This document shows positions 1 through 4,403 of a stretch of DNA of 16,167 nucleotides, piece by piece. This DNA comes from Methanothrix sp. (GTDB taxonomy: Archaea; Halobacteriota; Methanosarcinia; Methanotrichales; Methanotrichaceae). A program made the position numbers and the translations under genes. The notes under the pieces are model-generated. The model saw only the letters and a list, made by a program, of their open reading frames with translations. It was not told the DNA's origin and did not search any database. Positions within the stretch are counted from its first letter, which is position 1; each line of letters starts with the position of its first letter. The stretch lies in contig PMNG01000089.1 of the NCBI GenBank assembly GCA_003162615.1, forward strand, positions 8,502-24,668. Reading direction: 5' to 3'.

Positions 1-2
1 GG

Positions 3-239
3 CAAAATCTGGTAGTTGTAGCGGTAGATCTTCTTGGTCGCATGATTACCAAGGATTAACGAGGCACAAAGCAGGTCGATGAAAAGTTCCTAGAGGACAT
101 TAACAGAATGGTCGCTGCTGGCTCGAACATTGCCGTCAGGAACACTGATTTGAATACCTATGAGATAAATAGGTTCGGGCAACTTTCAGGCCGATTTAAC
201 AAGCAACTGTGGGGTCTTTTCCAAGACTCTACTGTTTGA
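3..239 (+). pseudogene. Unidentified broken coding fragment
   Basis: The frame beginning at base 3 reads like protein on both sides of a single in-frame TAA at 57-59: about 18 residues (ending LLGRMITKD) and then about 59 residues (containing VDEKFLEDINRMV and ending GLFQDSTV) before TGA at 237-239. Composition on both sides is protein-like, but the downstream half has no good start codon. I do not recognise the family. It may be the 3' end of a gene interrupted by a nonsense mutation, or two unrelated pieces, and its 5' end is cut by the window edge. It lies next to an IS element and other broken genes, which fits decay. Confidence is low because no motif supports it. Confidence 0.25.
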
Positions 240-485
240 TTTACAGACCGATTGATCCGGTACTCTCACTCTATTGATATAGATCTTAGATGGATCCATA
301 TGAAGCGTAAAAAGCTTCATCTTTGCTCTTATGGCATCCCCTCCTATTCCCGCGAAAGATAATTTGGTATTTCAATTTAGGCATCTCTGAATTTCTTTTG
401 ACATATATACACCAGTACATCATGATATAAAGAGCTTTTGGTTTTTTAATATCAAGGTGTAAAAAGATATAAGAATCAAATGCCG
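240..485. other. AT-rich gene-free stretch left of the IS element
   Basis: No convincing coding sequence was seen on either strand. It contains a perfect 7-bp inverted repeat (atgaagc at 300-306, gcttcat at 314-320, 7-nt loop) that is not followed by a T-run, and several TATA-like stretches (401-409 catatata region; 425-455). The left boundary of the IS element probably falls in or just after this stretch, but I could not place it because no terminal repeat or target duplication is visible. Confidence 0.4.
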
Positions 486-717
486 GGGGGACATTACTGG
501 TAGACTTTCATGAATCATCAACTCATACACGAAGGATGAAAAAGCGGATAAGTCCCGAGTTATCCTTTATTTTCATATGGGCAGAGAAGGCTGTCGTGAA
601 TTTGGGACAAAGATCCCGTCTTGGTAAACTAGCCATTATCTATCGCATACACGAATGCGTCTTTGAACGCGAATGTGAAATCGAACCTTTGAGGATTGAT
701 ATCTGCCCATATCAGAG
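486..717 (+). ncRNA. Candidate IS110 bridge (guide) RNA region
   Basis: The leader just before the transposase holds several hairpins: a perfect 6-bp stem ggataa (546-551)/ttatcc (560-565) with loop gtcccgag; a ggga/tccc hairpin (604-607/614-617); a cgcat/atgcg hairpin (644-648/655-659) competing with gcgt/acgc (657-660/667-670). The gtccc in the first loop (552-556) can also pair with gggac at 604-608. IS110-group elements encode a structured RNA of roughly 150-250 nt here that pairs with target and donor DNA. Assignment rests on position and hand-found pairing only; no covariation or guide match was tested. A 67-codon open frame from 536 overlaps this region and is probably incidental. Confidence 0.3.
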
Positions 718-1975
718 GTGGATATGGAGAAGCAATTAAGCAAAGTATGTGGAGCAGATATTCATAAGAGATTTCTCGTTGCTACAATCCTCAGCAGAGA
801 TGGAACTAAGGTAACGGACCGATTTGGCATGGTACTCGATGACCTTTTGAAGTTCAAGGAATGGGTTAAAGAGAACCAGTGCGAACAGGTAGCTATAGAA
901 TCAACTGGAGTGTATTGGGTTCCCTTATATTCCGTTTTAGAGGATTGTGTTCCAGTGATAGTGGCTAACCCCTACAAGATCAAGCATATTCCCGGAAGAA
1001 AGACAGATCTGCGTGATGCTGAATGGATTGCTGAACTCTGCCTGAATGGATTGATCGAGCCTTCAAGGATCTTTCCAAAGGAGGATAGAGAACTCAGAAC
1101 CTTAACCAGAGCAAGAGAGAGCCTTATCAAGAATAAAACTCAGTTAAAGAACAGGATTCATCAGGCACTAGAATACTCCTGTATCAAGCTCTCATCAGCT
1201 TTCTCAGACATCTTTGGCAAATCTGGAATGCACATCTGAATGGACTTCTAGAAGGAAAGAGCATTGACGAGATCCTTAAGGGAATCAAATCACGCTGGAT
1301 CAAGAAGAAAGAAGCTCTGTTGAGAGATGCCATAAAGAATAAGCTCGATCCAGCCCAAATAATCCTGATAAAGAGTTCTTTAGAGCTAATAGACTCGATT
1401 CAAAAGAAGATCGATGAGCTGGATAGAGAGATCCTGAGCAGAATCGAGAGAAGGAAAGATGATTTGGAGATCGCTTTATCCATGCCAGGAATGGGCACCA
1501 AATCTGCGCCATCTATACTTGCAGAAATAGGAGATTACAGAGATTTCAGAACTCCAGAACAGCTTGCTGCTTGGTGTGGTTTGGTTCCAAGAGTATATCA
1601 ATCAGCTGATAAGTTAGTGACAGGAAGAATCACTAAACAAGGCTCCAAGCACATCCGAAGCATGCTCGTAGAAGTTGCCTATGCGGCGTCCAGAACCAGG
1701 AATTCTAGGCTACAGAGTTTCTACTTGAGGATACAGAACAAGAGTGGAACCAAGAAGGCTACTATAGCACTCGCTAGAAAGGTTCTGTGCATCCTCTATC
1801 ATCTATTGATAAATAGAGAGATGTATCAGGAAGGCGAGCTGAAAAAGAGTGTTCATGATGGCAAACGGGATACAGCATCCTCAATGACGAATATCTCCTT
1901 GATGAAATGATAAAATTGTTAGCCAAAGCGGGATATGAAGTAAGACCAAATAGGTCAGGCTCAGGTGAATTGTAA
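718..1975 (+). pseudogene. IS110-family transposase, frameshifted
   Basis: The reconstructed protein is about 419 residues, normal for the family. The N-terminal RuvC-like DEDD domain has the first Asp in GADIHKRF, the Glu in AIESTGVYW and the Asp pair in KTDLRDAEW. The C-terminal half has PGMGTKSAPSILAEIGDYR, AAWCGLVP and the QSADKL segment that carries the family's conserved serine. It is broken twice. Near 1234 the frame ends at TGA 1237-1239 (after GKSGMH) and homology continues in another frame (LNGLLEGKSIDEIL). Near 1861-1870 the frame runs into a short out-of-frame tail ending at 1910, while the natural C-terminus (DEMIKLLAKAGYEV) continues in a third frame to TAA 1973-1975. Both breaks look like single-base losses; I saw no slippery heptamer for programmed frameshifting. 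Start is GTG 718 or, more likely, ATG 724. Confidence 0.85.
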
Positions 1976-2190
1976 TTTAATTGGCACCAGAATTACTTTT
2001 TTCATGTGAAACACACCCCGCCTTCTACATGGCCTTTGAGGAATCTAGCTGCTTTTGGACGGTACGGTGTAAACCTTCATGGATTCAGCTACCGGTCGGA
2101 TAGATTCAATGTAGTTTTGAGTCCGCGCTTTAATTTATTAATCTTTATATTTACATAGCTTATGGAACTTTAATATTTTGATACCAAAAT
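1976..2190. other. Right flank of the IS element, non-coding
   Basis: No coding sequence was recognised. The 10-mer cctttgagga occurs here (2033-2042) and also just upstream of the transposase (686-695). A perfect inverted repeat attttg/caaaat (2175-2180/2185-2190, loop atac) directly abuts the TATA-like sequence of the next transcription unit. Confidence 0.4.
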
Positions 2191-2203
2191 CTTTTTATTT
2201 AAT
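2175..2203 (+). promoter_or_regulatory. Palindrome plus TATA box of the DUF1059 unit
   Basis: A TATA-like sequence ctttttatttaat lies at 2191-2203, which predicts transcription start near 2225 and a leader of about 20 nt to the first ATG at 2248. The 6-bp palindrome attttg-atac-caaaat (2175-2190) sits exactly where the archaeal BRE and an upstream operator would be, so it could be a regulator site. The promoter call is positional; the operator is inference. Confidence 0.45.
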
Positions 2204-2247
2204 GACATCCTATTAGGTCTAGAATCACAAAATGAGGAATCAAAAAA

Positions 2248-2343
2248 ATGATAGATGATAATGTAGAGAAAAAGGCTGATGCCAAGAAGGCGAAGGCCGA
2301 TGTAGTGAATAAGATGGGACATGCAAAAGCGGATATGAAGTAG
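2248..2343 (+). CDS. 31-residue Lys/Ala-rich peptide upstream of DUF1059
   Basis: ATG 2248 opens a 31-codon frame ending at TAG 2341-2343. The peptide is highly charged, rich in Lys, Ala and Asp (for example EKKADAKKAKAD), has no membrane segment, and would be helical. A Shine-Dalgarno-like gagga (2233-2237) precedes the start by about 10 nt, and the stop is 11 nt before the DUF1059 start, so the two would be cotranscribed. I do not recognise a family. It could be a real small protein or a translated leader that sets translation of the DUF1059 gene. The composition resembles the Lys/Ala-rich tail of the DUF1059 protein, but that is only compositional. Confidence 0.5.
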   Translation: MIDDNVEKKADAKKAKADVVNKMGHAKADMK

Positions 2344-2354
2344 GAGTTGTAATT

Positions 2355-2567
2355 ATGGTAACAGAAGAGTATAAGCAACTGTCTTATAGCGATGTGGGTA
2401 TGGCGTGCGGATTCCAGGTACGCGCAAAGACTGAAGCGGAGGTCATGAAACATGCGAAGACTCACGCTGCTGAAGCCCACGGCTTGAAGGAAATTTCGGC
2501 GGATACCGAAAAGAAAATCAAGGCCGCCATAAAAACAGTATCGGCGGATGTTCCGGCGAAGAAGTAA
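2355..2567 (+). CDS. DUF1059 family small protein
   Basis: A 70-residue protein. The N-terminal half matches the DUF1059 pattern: a YKQLSYSDVGMACGF opening with one Cys, then the helical segment AKTEAEVMKHAKTHAAEAHG with two His, then LKEISADTEKKIKAAI, ending in a Lys-rich tail. Family length is usually 50-70 residues, so it is full length. Function of DUF1059 is unknown; the conserved Cys/His residues would be compatible with metal binding, which is inference. The start ATG 2355 has ggag (2344-2347) upstream at good spacing. It is the second gene of a short unit with the 31-residue peptide, and a T-run follows the stop. Confidence 0.8.
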   Translation: MVTEEYKQLSYSDVGMACGFQVRAKTEAEVMKHAKTHAAEAHGLKEISADTEKKIKAAIKTVSADVPAKK

Positions 2568-2585
2568 GAATTTTGCCGTTGAATC

Positions 2586-2596
2586 TCTTTTTTTGA
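2586..2596 (+). terminator. T-rich terminator after DUF1059
   Basis: A run of seven T residues (2588-2594) lies about 20 nt after the DUF1059 stop, with no strong hairpin before it. Archaeal transcription commonly ends at such U-tracts. Confidence 0.5.
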
Positions 2597-2628
2597 TGCT
2601 CTAAAAAGTTTCGGTGAGGGACGGCAAC

Positions 2629-2710
2629 TTACTGTGCTTCAACTATCTTTATCTCATCTTCAGTCAGCCCATACAGTTCGTATACCAGTTGGTCGATCTG
2701 TACCGATGGA
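2629..2710 (-). pseudogene. C-terminal remnant of a restriction-modification DNA methyltransferase
   Basis: On the minus strand, reading towards TAA at 2631-2629, the frame gives QIDQLVYELYGLTEDEIK followed by IVEAQ and stop. This is the characteristic C-terminal tail of class I DNA N6-adenine methyltransferases and type IIG restriction-modification proteins (IDxLVYELYGLTEEEIxIVE). Only about 27 codons remain; no upstream part is present because the next 420 bases are occupied by a PNPOx-like pseudogene. It is therefore a leftover of a gene otherwise lost by deletion or recombination. The tail is highly distinctive, but no start codon or further domain supports it and it is too short to be functional. 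Confidence 0.6.
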
Positions 2711-3133
2711 TCAGAATTTAATTCTCGGCACCTCCGCCTCCCCCATGTTGTCCGCCATTGTCCAGAAGTAGGCAACGCCATGTGGTATTCGAAATATGGT
2801 CAGCAGTGGATCGTCAGGCCCTTTCACCAGGGCTTTCAGGAAGGGCCTCTCCTCAAGAAGCCTCAATCGCAACGCTGGATCGTCCAGGAACTCCACCTCT
2901 CCGGCCACTCGTATCATCCTGTCGAACTTCGGGGTGCAGATGCACACCTCTACTTTCGGGTTGGCCTTGAGCTGTCGGAACACGCCTTTGGTTGAGCCGG
3001 TGTGGAAATAGAAACCCACTTTCATCAGAAAGCCACATCAGAAAGGCCCTGACCCGTGGTTGGTCTCCATCACAGGTAGAAACATACGATACCGGTTCTC
3101 GTTGGCGAAATTGATGCAGTCTTTGAAGTCCAT
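2711..3133 (-). pseudogene. Pyridoxamine 5'-phosphate oxidase-like flavoprotein, frameshifted
   Basis: The reconstructed 140-residue protein belongs to the PNPOx-like split-barrel FMN-binding family. ATG at 3133 starts MDFKDCINFANENRY; the protein then continues in another frame as YVSTCDGDQPRVRAFLMWLS and returns to the first frame at FYFHTGSTKGVFRQLK, running through VEVCICTPKFDRMIRVAGEV to VPRIKF and TGA at 2711. So there is one base lost near 3090 and one gained near 3015. The original frame has a TGA between them, so the chain would be cut. A shorter product could start at ATG 3025, but it would lack the first strands of the barrel. True decay seems likelier than sequence error given the broken neighbours; either remains possible. 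Confidence 0.75.
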
Positions 3134-3171
3134 GTAAAATTCCTCACTATTTCAGCATTGTTCGACTGGCT

Positions 3172-3182
3172 CTAAATATTTA
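3172..3182. promoter_or_regulatory. Possible bidirectional TATA element
   Basis: The near-palindromic taaatatttaa lies between divergent genes, 49 nt before ATG 3231 on the plus strand and about 40 nt before ATG 3133 on the minus strand. A symmetrical TATA box can direct both; this is a positional inference. Confidence 0.35.
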
Positions 3183-3230
3183 ATGGCCCGCCGGTCTAGA
3201 AGGATATGAAAGGATCTGGAATCTTGAGTA

Positions 3231-3776
3231 ATGGTCGAGATTAATGGTTATGGCGCAGTTGGGCCCGGCCGCGGAAGGGTTATATCGGCCTCGGTCAAAC
3301 TTCCCGGCATGACCGAAGTCCCTGAGATACCTCTCGATCAGATCCAGCAGCGCGTGGTGGCCATGTGGATGGGAAGCTTCTACGGAACCAGCGGCTACAT
3401 CGCCCGCAAGCTGGGAAAGAAGGGTCTCCGGGAGTTCCAGGAGCTTGGAGCCCGCCAGATGGCTGCGATCTTCAAGAGAATTGGACTGGCCTCGCCCCTG
3501 GACATCGCCCTTGCCATAGCCACCAACGAGAAGAACCTCTTCGGAAGCACCGTGGAGGTAACGGACAGCGTTGGTTACGCAGAGATAAGGCGCAGCAGAT
3601 GTGCCCTTCTGGAGGGCGCCAGTGCCTTCTCTAGGCTAGGCGCAACTCTGATCGCCAAGGAGCACTGCAAGACATGCCGTGAGAGCCACTGGCGAAAGGT
3701 CTTCTCTGAGTTGGGAGTGACCATGGAGTCGGAAGAAATCGATGGCGGATGCGTGATGAAGCTATCCAAACAATAG
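3231..3776 (+). CDS. Uncharacterised 181-residue protein
   Basis: I do not recognise a family with confidence. The protein is soluble, with no signal peptide or membrane segment. Residues about 40-90 look helical (the segment RVVAMWMGSFYGTSGYIARK and then GLREFQELGARQMAA). A second part, about 110-181, contains EVTDSVGYAEIRRSRCALLE and a C-terminal stretch AKEHCKTCRESHWRKVF with clustered Cys and His, ending GGCVMKL. The HCxxC and later His/Cys could bind a metal or a cofactor. The layout, helical start and Cys-containing alpha/beta end, recalls the L-2-amino-thiazoline-4-carboxylate hydrolase-like group, but this is only a resemblance. It is transcribed alone, with no strong Shine-Dalgarno before ATG 3231. 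Confidence 0.75.
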   Translation: MVEINGYGAVGPGRGRVISASVKLPGMTEVPEIPLDQIQQRVVAMWMGSFYGTSGYIARKLGKKGLREFQELGARQMAAIFKRIGLASPLDIALAIATNEKNLFGSTVEVTDSVGYAEIRRSRCALLEGASAFSRLGATLIAKEHCKTCRESHWRKVFSELGVTMESEEIDGGCVMKLSKQ

Positions 3777-3828
3777 GCTTGCAAGAATAAGCATGCAAAC
3801 TGACCACGGCTTTTATTGATGAGAAAGC

Positions 3829-3834
3829 TTAAAT
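3829..3834 (+). promoter_or_regulatory. TATA box for a leaderless transcript
   Basis: The sequence gcttaaat (TTAAAT at 3829-3834) is about 30 nt before ATG 3862, so transcription would begin at or just before the start codon; no Shine-Dalgarno is present. Confidence 0.4.
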
Positions 3835-3861
3835 CCTCTGCTGATACGAAACTACAATACC

Positions 3862-4275
3862 ATGATAAAGATAAAATACCTAATCACAATCGCCATTCTC
3901 TTTGCAATTGCAACGACGGTCAGCGGAACCATGTGGGAGAACCAGGTGCCTGATTTCCTGCTGATAGGGTCCCAGTATCAATTCACTACTCCGATATTCA
4001 AGCCGACAGAGCTGTCTCCCTTTGAGATAATTAACGCTCCGTACTTCCCGCTTCTCGGCGAGGGATTCAATACTAGCGCTGCCCCATTGAAGCCCACGAC
4101 TCAGAATTCGACTGTAACGATCAATAGCACCGGCAAAGTGGACGCCGTTCCGCCACTAATGGATTTCAGTGGAAACTTCGAGAACAACCTGAAGTACGCG
4201 GAGTCCAAGTCGTCTCTCAGGATCGGTCAGGGCAGCAGCTCGGCCACACTGAACACGCCCTGGATGGTCAAATAA
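3862..4275 (+). CDS. Small secreted protein of unknown function
   Basis: 137 residues. Residues 1-22 form a clear signal peptide (Lys-containing n-region, hydrophobic core YLITIAILFAIATTVSG), so the protein is exported to the pseudoperiplasm or cell surface. The mature part, about 115 residues, is rich in Ser, Thr, Asn and Pro, contains several N-glycosylation sequons (for example NST), and has no Cys. I recognise no domain. The start at 3862 is supported by the signal peptide and a TATA box at leaderless distance. A T-run at 4284-4289 follows the stop. Confidence 0.7.
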   Translation: MIKIKYLITIAILFAIATTVSGTMWENQVPDFLLIGSQYQFTTPIFKPTELSPFEIINAPYFPLLGEGFNTSAAPLKPTTQNSTVTINSTGKVDAVPPLMDFSGNFENNLKYAESKSSLRIGQGSSSATLNTPWMVK

Positions 4276-4283
4276 GAACTTTG

Positions 4284-4289
4284 TTTTTT
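4284..4289 (+). terminator. T-run after the secreted-protein gene
   Basis: Six T residues about 10 nt after the stop at 4275, suitable as an archaeal U-tract terminator for the plus-strand gene. Confidence 0.4.
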
Positions 4290-4313
4290 CAGGAAACAAT
4301 TTTCAGGATACAA

Positions 4314-4364
4314 TATGAGGACTAACAGGATTAAGAACTATATGAACTCCTATCGGTCCTCATA
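4314..4364. repeat. Inverted repeat, 9-bp arms
   Basis: Perfect arms tatgaggac (4314-4322) and gtcctcata (4356-4364) enclose 33 nt, with a second inner pairing agga (4327-4330)/tcct (4348-4351). It lies between the convergent secreted-protein and acyl-CoA synthetase genes. Confidence 0.5.
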
Positions 4365-4373
4365 CAACAAATA

Positions 4374-4398
4374 GGAGATCCGGACAACCCGGATCTTC
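4374..4398 (-). terminator. Hairpin between convergent genes
   Basis: An 8-bp perfect stem agatccgg (4376-4383)/ccggatct (4389-4396), loop acaac, extendable by a G-U and a G-C pair to ten. It lies just after the stop codon of the minus-strand acyl-CoA synthetase gene (4404-4406) and can serve as its transcript end. Confidence 0.5.
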
Positions 4399-4403
4399 GG
4401 CTT

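Larger units (their letters stand above)
480..2045 (+). mobile_element. IS110-family insertion sequence (approximate bounds)
   Basis: The core is a degenerate DEDD transposase of the IS110 family (718-1975), flanked by non-coding DNA on both sides. IS110 elements normally lack clear terminal inverted repeats and often make no target duplication, so the ends cannot be read from one copy; the bounds given are estimates. The upstream non-coding flank is longer and more structured than the downstream one, as expected for the IS110 group (guide RNA in the left end) rather than the IS1111 group (right end). The transposase is frameshifted twice, so this copy is probably inactive unless supplied in trans. 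Confidence 0.45.

Noticed and set aside
186..320. 44-codon minus-strand frame starting MKLFTLHMDPS
   Set aside because: The Shine-Dalgarno-like aggagggg is too far from the ATG and directly precedes a dead-end start. It overlaps the plus-strand fragment and shows no known motif.
536..739. 67-codon open frame before the transposase
   Set aside because: It overlaps the transposase start and the hairpin-rich leader, has no recognisable motif, and is better explained as the IS non-coding end.
1225..1240. Programmed -1 frameshifting in the transposase
   Set aside because: No X XXY YYZ slippery heptamer near either break, and two shifts would be needed in one gene, which IS110 transposases do not use.
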